From Anaerolineales bacterium HSG25 (GTDB lineage Bacteria; Chloroflexota; Anaerolineae; 4572-78; J111), in the NCBI GenBank assembly GCA_030377865.1, contig JAUCGA010000020.1:1-52652 (forward strand): a stretch of DNA of 52,652 nt, written 5' to 3'. A model generated the notes under the pieces. That model saw only the letters and a list, made by a program, of their open reading frames with translations, ran no database searches and was not told the DNA's origin. Positions 8,605 through 16,906 of this stretch are shown here, one piece after another. Positions within the stretch are counted from its first letter, which is position 1; every line of letters begins with the position of its first letter. The translations under genes and the position numbers were made by a program.

Positions 8605-10416
8605 ATGGTCACACCAACAAGTGAGCCACTCCATCAACAACCAATCATTAACGATTTTTCCATCCATATCGCCACGACCAACGGATCGGGTAGTCAAACC
8701 GCCAATGGGGTGATTTTGCGCGCCCTATTTAAAATGGGTATCCCCGTCAGTGGCAAAAACATGTTCCCCTCTAACATTAAGGGACTGCCGACTTGGTACA
8801 CCATCCGCCTGAGCAAGGCCGGATATGTGGCTCGTCGGGACAATATCGAAATTTTGATCGCCATGAATCAAAAAAGCGTGATCGAAGACCATCAGCAGTT
8901 AGCCACAGGCGGAGTTTGTATCTATGATGACCGTTTACGGTTCGAGCGGCGAGAGGATGTCACCTACTATGCTCTGCCGGTTAAACAACTGCTCAGCGAG
9001 GAGAAGATTCCCCGTGAGTTAAAAAACTATCTGGTCAACATGATTTACGTTGGCGCGTTGGCGCAACTAATCGGCATCGACCTGAGCCAAATCGAGGCCG
9101 CGATTCAACACCACTTTAAAGGCAAACCGAAACCAGTCGCACTGAACATGGGCATGGTGAATCGGGCATTTCAGTGGACGAGTGAAACCATCAACAAAGC
9201 CGACCTGTATTATGCCGAGCCGATGAACGCCACCGAGGGACGGCTGATGATTGATGGCAACAGCGCCGCGGGTTTGGGGACGGTCTACGGTGGCGTGTCT
9301 GTAGTGGCTTGGTATCCCATCACCCCCTCAACCAGTATCATTGATGCGGTTAAGAGCTATCTGCCTCGTTTGCGCCAAGACCCAGAATCGGGGCAGGCGA
9401 CCTACGCCGTCATCCAAGCCGAAGACGAGTTGGCCGCCATCGGCATGCTCATGGGAGCCGGTTGGGCAGGCGGACGAGCTTTAACTGCCACCTCTGGCGC
9501 GGGAATCGCTTTGATGGCTGAGTTTGCCGGATTGGGCTATTTTGCCGAAATTCCAGCTGTGATATGGGACGTGATGCGGATGGGGCCAAGCACCGGTTTA
9601 CCAACCCGTACCTCTCAGGGTGATGTCCTATTTACTTATACTTTGGGGCATGGTGATACCAAACAGGTCTGCCTGTTTCCGGCAAGCATGGCCGAATGTT
9701 TTGAGTTTGGTTGGGCCGCCTTTGATTTTGCAGAGCAGTTGCAAACACCGGTATTTGTGCTGAGTGACATCGACTTGGGCATGAACCAGTGGATGACTCC
9801 GCCCTTTGAGTATCCCGACAAACCGATGAATCGGGGCAAAGTGTTAAACGCCGAGCAGTTGAGCGCCATACAAGATTATGGTCGGTATCGGGATGTGGAT
9901 GGGGACGGCATCGCCTATCGTACCCTACCCGAAACTAATCATCCCTCAGCGGCCTTTGTGACACGGGGCGTGGGTCATAATCCTTATGCCGCCTACAGCG
10001 AACGCCCCGACGATTGGCAGAACAACCTCAAACGACTACACAAAAAGTTTGAGACGGCCAAAACGGTTCTGCCCGCCCCAATTGTGGAGCGGCATGACGG
10101 TGCGACCGTTGGCCTGATTGCTTACGGCTCGTCTGACCCAGCCGTTGTTGAGGCACGTGACCAGTTGACCGACCAAGGTCTACCGACCAGTTACCTCCGT
10201 CTGCGAGCCTTGCCCATGAGCGACATGGTCGAACAGTTTATTGACCAGCATGAGCAGGTGTACGTGATTGAGCATAACTTTAACGGCCAACTGCATCAAA
10301 TTTTGAACATGGAACTATCCCATGTCGCCACCAAATTACAGTCGGTCGCCCATTGTGACGGCCTCCCGCTGACCGCGGCATGGCTGACTCAACGGATACT
10401 ACAGTCTTTCAGATAA
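8605..10416 (+). CDS. korA: 2-oxoacid:ferredoxin oxidoreductase, fused gamma-alpha subunit
   Basis: Catalytic partner of the thiamine-diphosphate subunit encoded downstream. The complex oxidatively decarboxylates a 2-oxoacid (often 2-oxoglutarate) to its acyl-CoA and reduces ferredoxin, and can run in reverse. Residues ~15-205 form the gamma domain (TNGSGSQTANGVILRAL, GLPTWYTIRLSKAGY); from ~215 the alpha pyrimidine-binding domain follows (YYGGVSVV-like AWYPITPSTSIIDA, GAGIALMAEFAGL). Start is ATG 8605 with AAGGAG eight bases upstream. The last codons (LQSFR, stop) lie inside the end of a family B element, so the native C-terminus was probably altered. The substrate cannot be fixed from sequence; 2-oxoglutarate is favoured. 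Confidence 0.92.
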   Translation: MVTPTSEPLHQQPIINDFSIHIATTNGSGSQTANGVILRALFKMGIPVSGKNMFPSNIKGLPTWYTIRLSKAGYVARRDNIEILIAMNQKSVIEDHQQLATGGVCIYDDRLRFERREDVTYYALPVKQLLSEEKIPRELKNYLVNMIYVGALAQLIGIDLSQIEAAIQHHFKGKPKPVALNMGMVNRAFQWTSETINKADLYYAEPMNATEGRLMIDGNSAAGLGTVYGGVSVVAWYPITPSTSIIDAVKSYLPRLRQDPESGQATYAVIQAEDELAAIGMLMGAGWAGGRALTATSGAGIALMAEFAGLGYFAEIPAVIWDVMRMGPSTGLPTRTSQGDVLFTYTLGHGDTKQVCLFPASMAECFEFGWAAFDFAEQLQTPVFVLSDIDLGMNQWMTPPFEYPDKPMNRGKVLNAEQLSAIQDYGRYRDVDGDGIAYRTLPETNHPSAAFVTRGVGHNPYAAYSERPDDWQNNLKRLHKKFETAKTVLPAPIVERHDGATVGLIAYGSSDPAVVEARDQLTDQGLPTSYLRLRALPMSDMVEQFIDQHEQVYVIEHNFNGQLHQILNMELSHVATKLQSVAHCDGLPLTAAWLTQRILQSFR

Positions 10417-10501
10417 GGGTTTTCAATTCAAGGCCAACCTTCCCGCAAGTTTAGAACTTGCGGGAAGGTGATGGCTGAAAGTATTTATCTGAACATCTAT
10501 A
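10400..10501. mobile_element. Family B element, copy 2, supplying the korA stop codon
   Basis: Starts TACAGTCTTTCAGATAA and ends GAACATCTATA, with the same CTTCCCGCAAGTT stem. The korA stop TAA (10414-10416) is part of the conserved CAGATAA end, so the element overlaps the coding region. Confidence 0.8.
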
Positions 10502-10546
10502 GGAATGAGCATTAATTAACTTGTGCAGATTGATATAGGCTCGTAG

Positions 10547-10637
10547 GTAAAAGTTCAGTAAAGTAGCTCTAGAAACCCGATTTCTTTGAGAAATCGGGTT
10601 TCTGATGCTCTTTCTGGCGAGTTCACTGAATATTTAC
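10547..10637. mobile_element. Family A 91-bp element, copy 1
   Basis: Ends GTAAAAGTTCAGT and its counterpart ACTGAATATTTAC, with a central palindrome AAACCCGATTTCTTTGAGAA... The flanks GCTCGTAG (left) and GGTCGTAG (right) match at seven of eight bases, as expected for a target duplication. All six copies in the window are exactly 91 bp. Confidence 0.9.
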
Positions 10638-10723
10638 GGTCGTAGTGCCCAATTCATTGGGCAGGAACCCAATAAATTGGGTACTACGAATGAGCATTAA
10701 TTAACTTGTGCATGTTGGTCATG

Positions 10724-10756
10724 AGAGTGGTTCAATCTTAAAGATTGAACCACTCT
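10724..10756. repeat. Family C stem repeat, copy 1
   Basis: AGAGTGGTTCAATCTT pairs with AAGATTGAACCACTCT, followed by GGAGCGCGCAACTTGTTT. Related copies are at 13632-13664, 38867-38900, 41421-41454 and 41619-41651. Four of the five carry the GCGCGCAACTTATTT-type tail on the matching side. Non-coding. Confidence 0.8.
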
Positions 10757-10861
10757 GGAGCGCGCAACTTGTTTGATTCCGATTCCTACGAACCTCGTTG
10801 ACCTCTTATCGAGCGTCGAAACGCGCAACTTATTTAATCCCGATTCCAAGGAGTATGAACG

Positions 10862-11875
10862 ATGGATATTAAACTTTATACCAAAGCAGATTACAAAGGC
10901 AAACCCTCGACCCTATGTCCGGGATGCGGGCATGATTCAATCTCTAGTCGGATTATCAGTGCCTGTTTTAAGGCCAAAATTCCGCCCTATAAAATCGCCA
11001 AATTTAGCGGGATTGGCTGTTCGAGCAAAAGTGCGGCCTATTTTCTCAATCAGGCGCATGGTTTCAACTCGTTGCATGGTCGCATGCCCTCGGTCGCCAC
11101 CGGCGGGCTGACCGTCAATCGACGTTTGTTCGGCATTGGGGTCAGCGGTGATGGCGACACCGGCAACATCGGCATGGGGCAGTTCAAACATCTCATGCGC
11201 CGCAATCTGCCCTTGGTCTACATTGTCGAAAACAACGGCGTGTACGGTCTGACCAAGGGGCAATTTTCAGCCACCGCTGATTTAGGTCAAACCAACAAAC
11301 AGGCCGAAACGAACCCTTTCCCGCCCATCGACCTGTGCATGGAGGCCCTAATCGCGGGATGCAGTTTTGTGGCCCGCTCCTTTGCCGGAGATGCCAAACA
11401 GATTGACACCCTACTGCTGGCCGCGCTCAAACATAACGGAACCGCCATGCTCGACATCATTAGCCCCTGCGTGACCTTTAACAATACCGAGTATTCGACC
11501 AAAAGTTATCCCTACGGTAAAAAGCACGAACAACCTCTGCATGAGATGGCCTACATTCCCGATGCCGAGGAGATACAGGTCGATTATGACTCCGGCACAG
11601 CCATCAATGTGGCTTTGCATGATGGTTCGCATATTCGGTTGAAAAAGATTGATGCACGGAGTTACATCCCCTCAAGTCGTATTGAGGCCATGAAACTGTT
11701 GGGCGAGGCGCAGGAAAAACAGGAGTTTATTACGGGGCTACTGTATATCGACAATCAGGTCAAAAGCTGGCACGAGACCATGAATCTGGTCAAGCAACCG
11801 CTTTCTGAATTATCGGAGGCGCAACTACGCCCCTCAAAAGAATCACTGACCGCGATTATGGCAGAGTTGCTCTAG
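10862..11875 (+). CDS. korB: 2-oxoacid:ferredoxin oxidoreductase, beta subunit
   Basis: Thiamine-diphosphate and iron-sulfur subunit of the enzyme whose gamma-alpha chain is korA. Cys residues in CPGCGH (C19, C22), GIGCSSK (C53) and ISPCVTFN (~C205) would bind a 4Fe-4S cluster. GDGDTGNIG (96-104) is the diphosphate/magnesium motif. The 337-residue length is typical. Start ATG 10862 has AAGGAG nine bases before it. It follows korA by 445 bases of repeats, an unusually wide gap for these two genes. A terminator lies downstream. Confidence 0.93.
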   Translation: MDIKLYTKADYKGKPSTLCPGCGHDSISSRIISACFKAKIPPYKIAKFSGIGCSSKSAAYFLNQAHGFNSLHGRMPSVATGGLTVNRRLFGIGVSGDGDTGNIGMGQFKHLMRRNLPLVYIVENNGVYGLTKGQFSATADLGQTNKQAETNPFPPIDLCMEALIAGCSFVARSFAGDAKQIDTLLLAALKHNGTAMLDIISPCVTFNNTEYSTKSYPYGKKHEQPLHEMAYIPDAEEIQVDYDSGTAINVALHDGSHIRLKKIDARSYIPSSRIEAMKLLGEAQEKQEFITGLLYIDNQVKSWHETMNLVKQPLSELSEAQLRPSKESLTAIMAELL

Positions 11876-11980
11876 TACAAGACAGCGGCAGTTGGAGCGC
11901 AGACATCCTTGTCTGCACCGCACGTAGTATGCCCATTTTTTACGACCGGAGAACTTCTGTCATGCTGTACTAGTTTTTTC

Positions 11981-12025
11981 TCAACAAAAAAACACCCGTC
12001 AAATTTGGCGGGTGTTTTTTGTTGA
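11981..12025. terminator. Bidirectional terminator between korB and the ATPase gene
   Basis: Symmetric TCAACAAAAAAACACCCG and CGGGTGTTTTTTGTTGA form one stem with A and T tracts on both sides. It can stop korB (plus) and the convergent ATPase gene (minus). Confidence 0.85.
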
Positions 12026-12040
12026 GTAGTAATTTTTGTA

Positions 12041-13093
12041 CTACGAACCAATCACAATCTGGTTCTCGGAGCGATTATCGCCAAACACGTTGGAAAACCA
12101 CAACTCGCCAAGTGGAGTTTCGAAATCCTCTAACAATCCCTGCAAGCGACCAATTTGAATCGGCAAGGCATGAATCTGAGTTTTTCCTTCTTGGTTCAAC
12201 TCCACCACTCGAATCTGCTTCTGAGTCACATAATCTAACAATACGGAAGAATGGGTCGTGAGCAACACTTGTACCCGTTTGCCGTCAATACCATTGGTAA
12301 CGGCATCGGTCAAAATTTCGATCATACGATACAGTATCCACGGGTGAACCCCATTCTCAAGTTCTTCAAAACAGACCAAACTCGGTGTATCGACTTGGTA
12401 CAGCGCCGTTAAAAAGGCCAGAGTCCGTAAGGCTCCGTCGGACACGTCAGAGGCGGGAATCGGGTGATTGGAATATTTATCTACCAAGTCTAAGCCGTAG
12501 TAGGTTCGATGAAACTTACTTTGTTCATTCAATTTAATTTTAGAAACGTTGGGCACCATCTCAATAAATAACGATTCTAGGAGTTCAAACCGCTCTGGTT
12601 TCTCCTTTTTTAAGATGGCTAACTCATTAGCAATCCCTTCGCCGGTTGGGGAGAGGGAGGTTGGTTTTTCTTCTAATGACATGAGGGCCGAACTAAAGTG
12701 ATACGGAACAACGCGATCAATAGCTTTTAATATCGATTCAGGTACTGGACCAGCCTCAGAAGGGAACTCAATCCCATAATCTAAGTCAATTCCTCCTTCC
12801 TTCATGGAAACACTGAAGGCCATATATTTTGTGTTCCGTCGCCAAAATTTATCCATCCAGTTTTGATATTTGGTCAAACGAGCCGCGCCCTCCAAAATAC
12901 GACTCGGCTCGGCGGCCACAGTCTCCTCACTATGTTTGCCCCGCCATTTCATCAGGTGAGACATCACAAATAGAGCTTCACAGACATTCGATTTGCCGGT
13001 ACTGTTTGGGCCAATCAGAACGGTGAGTGGTTCTAAGTCGATAGTGACATTGTATAAGCTTTTATAGCGTTTAATATTAACTTTTGTAAGCAT
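12041..13093 (-). CDS. AAA-family ATPase (AAA_21/OLD-like)
   Basis: A 350-residue ABC/SMC-type ATPase of the RecF/OLD class. It has a Walker A GPNSTGKSN near residue 29, a signature-like SDGALRTLAF, a Walker B LVCFEELENGVHP and an H-loop LLTTHSSVL near the C-terminus. There is no TOPRIM nuclease domain, so it is shorter than OLD nucleases. Such proteins occur as stand-alone ATPases and as parts of defence pairs. Its upstream neighbour on the same strand is a broken gene remnant (13112-13454), which may once have been a partner. Function unknown. Confidence 0.88.
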   Translation of the reverse strand: MLTKVNIKRYKSLYNVTIDLEPLTVLIGPNSTGKSNVCEALFVMSHLMKWRGKHSEETVAAEPSRILEGAARLTKYQNWMDKFWRRNTKYMAFSVSMKEGGIDLDYGIEFPSEAGPVPESILKAIDRVVPYHFSSALMSLEEKPTSLSPTGEGIANELAILKKEKPERFELLESLFIEMVPNVSKIKLNEQSKFHRTYYGLDLVDKYSNHPIPASDVSDGALRTLAFLTALYQVDTPSLVCFEELENGVHPWILYRMIEILTDAVTNGIDGKRVQVLLTTHSSVLLDYVTQKQIRVVELNQEGKTQIHALPIQIGRLQGLLEDFETPLGELWFSNVFGDNRSENQIVIGS

Positions 13094-13111
13094 ATTCCTT
13101 ATTTTTACTCC

Positions 13112-13454
13112 TTATTGTACCGTAAATGATAATTTTGGCTCAAATCGTACCCAAGCCTCATCGTTACCGCCTAAACAGGAATCTTTCTTAGCAAAACAGA
13201 TTGATAGTTGTAGCGTGTGCCCCGCGCCATTAAAGGCCATGCCATCAAGGGCTGTTCAGTTCTAATCTATATGGGCATAATTGTGACGCTACAAGCGTCA
13301 CCTACAGTGATTTTGTCAGACATGAGGCCGTGAAGGTCACGCTTGTAGCGTGACGAACATGGAGAACTGAACAGCCCTACATGCCATCCTCAAGCCGAAG
13401 AGTCTCTCCGGCTTGAATGAGGCCATTGTCCCAACTGGTTTGAAACGCGCCAGT
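13112..13454 (-). pseudogene. Gene remnant split by a 133-bp mobile element
   Basis: Removing the element at 13247-13379 and one copy of its 9-bp duplication rejoins one open frame. On the minus strand it reads TGAFQTSWDNGLIQAGE..LRLEDGM, then AFNGAGHTLQLSICFAKK..GGNDEAWVRFEPKLSFTVQ, then TAA at 13112. About 69 residues remain, with a stop (TAA at 13455-13457) just upstream and no start codon. The composition suggests the end of an exported beta-sandwich protein. The N-terminal part is gone, so the family is not identifiable. Confidence 0.6.
13247..13379. mobile_element. Family G 133-bp element, copy 1
   Basis: The ends AAGGGCTGTTCAGTTCT and AGAACTGAACAGCCCTA are inverted repeats. The interior has GTGACGCTACAAGCGTCAC and a matching GTCACGCTTGTAGCGTGAC. 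It is flanked by a perfect 9-bp duplication CATGCCATC (13238-13246 and 13380-13388). A second copy of equal length lies inverted at 30808-30940. Confidence 0.9.
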
Positions 13455-13631
13455 TTAGCTGATTGTAGCTCACTGACTGAGCTACTGCCACTGCCTCATG
13501 CGCTTAAATAGGTATACTAAACGAAATAAGAGAATTAGGCAAAGATTGGGTAACTTTGGGGTATGTCTATCACGACATAATTTAAGATGGTGCTAGTGAT
13601 GGGTATCAATTAAGTTGTATATATTGTCGGA

Positions 13632-13664
13632 AGAATGGTTCAATCTTAGAGATTGAACCATTCT
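13632..13664. repeat. Family C stem repeat, copy 2
   Basis: AGAATGGTTCAATCTT and GATTGAACCATTCT form a stem, followed by GGATCGCGCAACTTATTTA. Confidence 0.75.
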
Positions 13665-13717
13665 GGATCGCGCAACTTATTTAGGGGTCGTTCCTAACAT
13701 TTAAACGTTCTCGATTC

Positions 13718-14095
13718 CTAAGCACACACCAACCGCTCAAGCAACTGTTCAAGGGCAATCTGAGGATCGGTACCAAGACCACAATGCACTGGTGAGAACT
13801 GAATAATGGTACTACGGGGAGCAACCAGCCAATGAAACCGGTCGGCTAAATCGAGCGCGCCGATGGGGCCATGTCCGGCGCAAATCTGCTCAAAAATCGC
13901 CAACTGGGCCTCGATACGAGCAAGGTTACATGCTGGTGCGAGGGCTAACAAACGACTCTGGTTGAGGTCGATTTGTACCCCCAAAAAGCGCTGGGTGCGA
14001 CAAAACAGAATCACCCCCGCGTTGACGAACTCGCCCCGTTCAACTTGCGGCACCACTCGGATGAGGGCGTAATCATAGGTGCTTGGCTTGGGCAT
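13718..14095 (-). CDS. DUF3037 protein
   Basis: A 125-residue protein beginning MPKPSTYDYALIRVVPQ, followed by GEFVNAGVILFCR, the signature of DUF3037. Start chosen at 14095 because AGGAGG lies directly upstream; an in-frame ATG at 14125 lacks this. It overlaps the end of the HipA-like kinase gene by 23 bases. DUF3037 genes often follow such kinases, and the pair is presumed to act together, but its biochemical role is unknown. Confidence 0.85.
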   Translation of the reverse strand: MPKPSTYDYALIRVVPQVERGEFVNAGVILFCRTQRFLGVQIDLNQSRLLALAPACNLARIEAQLAIFEQICAGHGPIGALDLADRFHWLVAPRSTIIQFSPVHCGLGTDPQIALEQLLERLVCA

Positions 14096-14876
14096 CCTGC
14101 GCCTCCTGCACAAAGTTGTCAGCATGTTGGAGGCGGTGCGTCAGATAGGCTACGTAGGCTTGTCGATAGTCAGCATGACTGGCAAACTCGCTCTGAGCAG
14201 TAAACGCTTCGCCACCATCCAACCACTCTGCCGGAATCAGATCGACGATTTCCTGCAACACCGCCTCAGACAATTTCTGCCGAGCCAGAGTATCAGCCGT
14301 TTCAATCTCCGTCGCTAAAGGAAGCAGAACATGATCTTTGATGAGCTTAAACGGTGTTTCACTCCGAGAGAGATAGTCGTCCCAACTATGATGAAAATAG
14401 AGCGACGCGCCATGATCAATCAGCCACAAGTCATCTTGCCAAATCAGCATGTTGACGTTGCGCGCCGTGCGGTCAACGTTAGTCACGTAGGCATCAAACC
14501 AGACGATGCGCGAGGCCAACTCGGCTGAAACGGGCGGGGTTTGGAGCGGATCGTAGGCCAACGCACCGGACAAATACTGCAAACCGAAGTTTAGCCCACC
14601 ACTTTTTTGCATCATCTCCTGAATCTCTTGATGGGGTTCAGAACGCCCCAACATGGCATCGAACTGCATCAGCACAATTTCGGGGACGGGCAGGTCTAGC
14701 CGACGGGCAATCTCACCGGCGACGAGGTCGGCGATGAGGGCTTTTGGGCCTTGGGCCGCGCCGATAAATTTGGTTACGTACAGGTCGCCGTCGTTGGCTT
14801 CCATCACTGCGGGCAAAGAGCCACCCTCACGAAGCGGGGTGACATAACGGGTGGCGGTTACGGTTTTTAGGGGCAT
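14073..14876 (-). CDS. HipA-like kinase (HipA_2 type)
   Basis: A 267-residue protein resembling the small HipA-related kinases: LYVTKFIGAAQGPKALIAD (ATP-binding lysine region), LASRIVWFDAYVTNVDRTARNVNML (catalytic D..N segment) and LWLIDHGASLYFHH (metal-binding DHG). It lacks the separate N-terminal domain of classical HipA, and no HipB-type HTH gene is adjacent. It is coupled to DUF3037 downstream. HipA relatives phosphorylate tRNA synthetases or other proteins; the target here is unknown. Confidence 0.85.
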   Translation of the reverse strand: MPLKTVTATRYVTPLREGGSLPAVMEANDGDLYVTKFIGAAQGPKALIADLVAGEIARRLDLPVPEIVLMQFDAMLGRSEPHQEIQEMMQKSGGLNFGLQYLSGALAYDPLQTPPVSAELASRIVWFDAYVTNVDRTARNVNMLIWQDDLWLIDHGASLYFHHSWDDYLSRSETPFKLIKDHVLLPLATEIETADTLARQKLSEAVLQEIVDLIPAEWLDGGEAFTAQSEFASHADYRQAYVAYLTHRLQHADNFVQEAQDAQAKHL

Positions 14877-14955
14877 GTATTCTTCTCCAAAATTAAGCTG
14901 ACCATTACAGTTTTTGTTTTTAATCCGTGTTAATCCGGCGCTACGCAGTCCGTGT

Positions 14956-15046
14956 GTAAATATTCAGTAAACTTGCCAGAAGGAACGTCAGAAACCCGAT
15001 TTCTTTAAGAAATCGGGTTTCTAGGACGGTTTTACTGAACTTTTAC
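14956..15046. mobile_element. Family A 91-bp element, copy 2
   Basis: GTAAATATTCAGT to ACTGAACTTTTAC with the central AAACCCGATTTCTTTAAGAA palindrome. Flanked by perfect 8-bp duplications GTCCGTGT (14948-14955 and 15047-15054). Confidence 0.93.
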
Positions 15047-15085
15047 GTCCGTGTCCCAATTTTATTGCCGAACAACTCTTGTGTA

Positions 15086-15457
15086 TCACACCGAATCGTT
15101 CTTACATACGGCGAGTCGAAGCACTGTGAAAAGCCCTGTCGCAAGAAACAGTATGCCAACGATCTTAATATAAGGGTTTGTTATGGCAAAAAAGATTGAA
15201 TACCCACCAAACAGAAAAATGGATGAGATTGCCACGATTTTGGTTTTGGCCGTGATGCACTTTTTTTCGTGCCAATTATTGATAATGGGGCCAAAAACAG
15301 GATTTGAGAGCAACCATTGATACCATCTATCGGATGAACGAGCAAAACATCCTGCGGCCAACAAAAAAAACACAGTTGTTGGTAATAGGGGTAACAGTAT
15401 GCCGAGTATGCCCACACCGATAAAGAAAAAGCCCAACACTAGATAAAATATCCTCAC
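15086..15457 (-). CDS. YbaN/DUF454 inner-membrane protein
   Basis: A 123-residue membrane protein with hydrophobic segments at ~3-35 and ~70-112. It shows the family pattern GVGILGILLPLLPTTVFFLLAAGCFARSS, then WLLSNPVFGPIINNW. Length and order match DUF454 (YbaN). The function of the family is unknown. Confidence 0.88.
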   Translation of the reverse strand: MRIFYLVLGFFFIGVGILGILLPLLPTTVFFLLAAGCFARSSDRWYQWLLSNPVFGPIINNWHEKKCITAKTKIVAISSIFLFGGYSIFFAITNPYIKIVGILFLATGLFTVLRLAVCKNDSV

Positions 15458-15534
15458 TAACGTATCTCTCCTTGATTTGCCTCAAACCACTTAAAAATGT
15501 CTCGCCAAAATAACAGGTAAATATTCCTCATCGT

Positions 15535-16338
15535 CTAGCTGTTACCTCTCTTAAAATGATAGTCGCCGAACAATGCTCCCACCCACTCGCTATCAGCTTC
15601 AGACAAGTTGGGCGCGGATGGCGACTGACTATAATCGACCCGTAAATCGTACCGAGCCTCATGATAGGCAGTCTGGAGCGCAGTCTGCAAGGCCAACGGC
15701 ACTGCGGGGTCAGGATACCTCAGCGGGATCGGAATGGTCGGTAACGGATCGGCCAACCTCAGCGGCCATGCGTCACAGGTAGGTCGGTTTTGATAGGGGC
15801 TGACCATGACCAGATAGCTCGTTTCAGCAGGTAAATCTCCGCCAAACGGCAGGCGAGGATGGGCACGAAGCAGATCGATCTCGACCAGATGTACGGTAGC
15901 ACTGAGATAGTCGATACGTTTGGTCAGATATTTTTTGCGCCCTAGTCCGGCTCGTTTGTTGACTGGCGAGAGCAGTTCGATCACCGTGACGATTTGGTCA
16001 CTCTCGCGATGGCGAATATGCAGGCTGACTAGTCGGGTCTCGACTTGCATGGGCACGGCTAACTGTACGGGCGCGGGCGCAACCTCGACCGCGGTACTGG
16101 TGTATGGAGCATCGATTGTCGGTTCGGTAATCGTCACATCGGCATACCCAGTTCTTAACGGCGCACCGGGCAGAACTTCATCAATAATCAACTCGGTTTC
16201 TAACTCGGCGGTATATTTGGGAGCAAGATGTGGCGAGAGTTGCTGACGAAAAATGTACATCAGACTGTTATGTAAATCCGGCCAAATATGGGGAGCTTCT
16301 AAATATGGATCCATGCCCGGAAAGGGTGATTTTGTCAT
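15535..16338 (-). CDS. DUF4058 family protein
   Basis: A 267-residue protein starting MTKSPFPGMDPYLEAPHIW, the DUF4058 signature, with SLHIRHRESDQIVTVIELLSP and KRIDYLSATVHLVEIDLLR further on. AGGAGG precedes ATG 16338; the open frame extends to 16395 without need. The family is common in cyanobacteria, Planctomycetes and Chloroflexota. The core resembles a restriction-endonuclease-like fold (..VIELLSP.NK), but activity is unproven. Confidence 0.9.
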   Translation of the reverse strand: MTKSPFPGMDPYLEAPHIWPDLHNSLMYIFRQQLSPHLAPKYTAELETELIIDEVLPGAPLRTGYADVTITEPTIDAPYTSTAVEVAPAPVQLAVPMQVETRLVSLHIRHRESDQIVTVIELLSPVNKRAGLGRKKYLTKRIDYLSATVHLVEIDLLRAHPRLPFGGDLPAETSYLVMVSPYQNRPTCDAWPLRLADPLPTIPIPLRYPDPAVPLALQTALQTAYHEARYDLRVDYSQSPSAPNLSEADSEWVGALFGDYHFKRGNS

Positions 16339-16432
16339 GACTAGCCTCCTGTTGAAACTGAGTTTGATTTTACCATAGCGCATGCCAATAACCAACTCGC
16401 TATTTTGCCAATTCGAGGTTTCACCTTATCAT

Positions 16433-16466
16433 AAAAACAGACGCAGTTTGATCACTGCGCCTGTTT
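16433..16466 (-). terminator. Terminator after the AT-hook coiled-coil gene
   Basis: On the minus strand AAACAGGCGCAGT pairs with ACTGCGTCTGTTT and is followed by TTAT. It lies 45 bases past the stop of the 16511-16825 gene. Confidence 0.7.
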
Positions 16467-16510
16467 ACCTGTTTTTCTTTTTGCAAAGGGTAGGGGCGTT
16501 TGTCCCTGCC

Positions 16511-16825
16511 CTACCCTTTGGGTGGTCGCCCTCGCTTGGCTGGTGGCTTGCTTGACGGTAGCCCCATAAGGTCTAAGATGCGGGTTTGATTATGTTGCAG
16601 GTAGGCTACCTCACGCTTTAACTGCGCTACCTCGACCTTGAGTTGGGCCAGATTCTTGTCGCTGTCTCTCTGCGATTGTTTTAGCGCTGTGTCCCGCTCT
16701 TGCTGGGCTTTGAGTTGGCGATAGAGTGACGCAACATGTTGTAACATCTGCCCGATAGCTCGTTCTATGGTTAGCTCCTCGCTGACCCATTGGGCGAGCA
16801 GTTTGTTTGGTTTTTCGATACTCAT
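16511..16825 (-). CDS. Small coiled-coil protein with AT-hook tail
   Basis: A 104-residue protein with a strong heptad coiled coil from ~35 to ~82 (LYRQLKAQQERD, LAQLKVEVAQLKREVAYLQ), ending in SKPPAKRGRPPKG. The core RGRP with flanking K and P is an AT-hook, a minor-groove DNA-binding motif. GGAGG precedes ATG 16825. A clear promoter lies at 16871-16899, overlapped by a palindrome. It is divergent from an XRE regulator. It may be a DNA-binding scaffold or a partner in a small toxin-antitoxin-like unit; no family name recognised. Confidence 0.7.
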   Translation of the reverse strand: MSIEKPNKLLAQWVSEELTIERAIGQMLQHVASLYRQLKAQQERDTALKQSQRDSDKNLAQLKVEVAQLKREVAYLQHNQTRILDLMGLPSSKPPAKRGRPPKG

Positions 16826-16870
16826 TTAATTTCCTCCATAGTTAGACTTGCATACCAATAGCTACGCAAC

Positions 16871-16899
16871 AATATATCACAGTTAAGACACTGTGTCAA
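16871..16899 (-). promoter_or_regulatory. Promoter of the AT-hook coiled-coil gene, with operator
   Basis: On the minus strand TTGACA (16894-16899), a 17-base spacer and TATATT (16871-16876). The perfect palindrome GACACTGTGTC (16887-16897) overlaps the -35 box and spacer. It lies 10 bases before the ATG of the divergent XRE gene, so it is the obvious candidate operator for that regulator, controlling both directions. Confidence 0.65.
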
Positions 16900-16906
16900 G
16901 ATAGTC

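Larger units (their letters stand above)
10417..10861. other. Repeat-filled gap between the two kor genes
   Basis: No gene. In order it carries the rest of family B copy 2, a short D repeat (10504-10527), family A copy 1 (10547-10637), a GTACCCAATTTATTGGG-type stem (~10650-10686), a second D repeat (10689-10712) and a family C stem (10724-10756) with its GCGCGCAACTT tail. KorB's ribosome site AAGGAG is at 10847. A kor operon would have to be transcribed through all of these stems. Confidence 0.7.
13094..13717. other. Gap with a gene remnant, a mobile element and stem repeats
   Basis: Apart from the remnant (13112-13454) and its inserted family G element, it holds a small TAGCTCACTGACTGAGCTA stem near 13466-13484 and a family C stem at 13632-13664 with its CGCGCAACTTATTTA tail. 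No intact gene seen. Confidence 0.65.

Noticed and set aside
10773..11263. Plus and minus frames overlapping korB
   Set aside because: They are shadows of korB, which has clear cofactor motifs and a good ribosome site.
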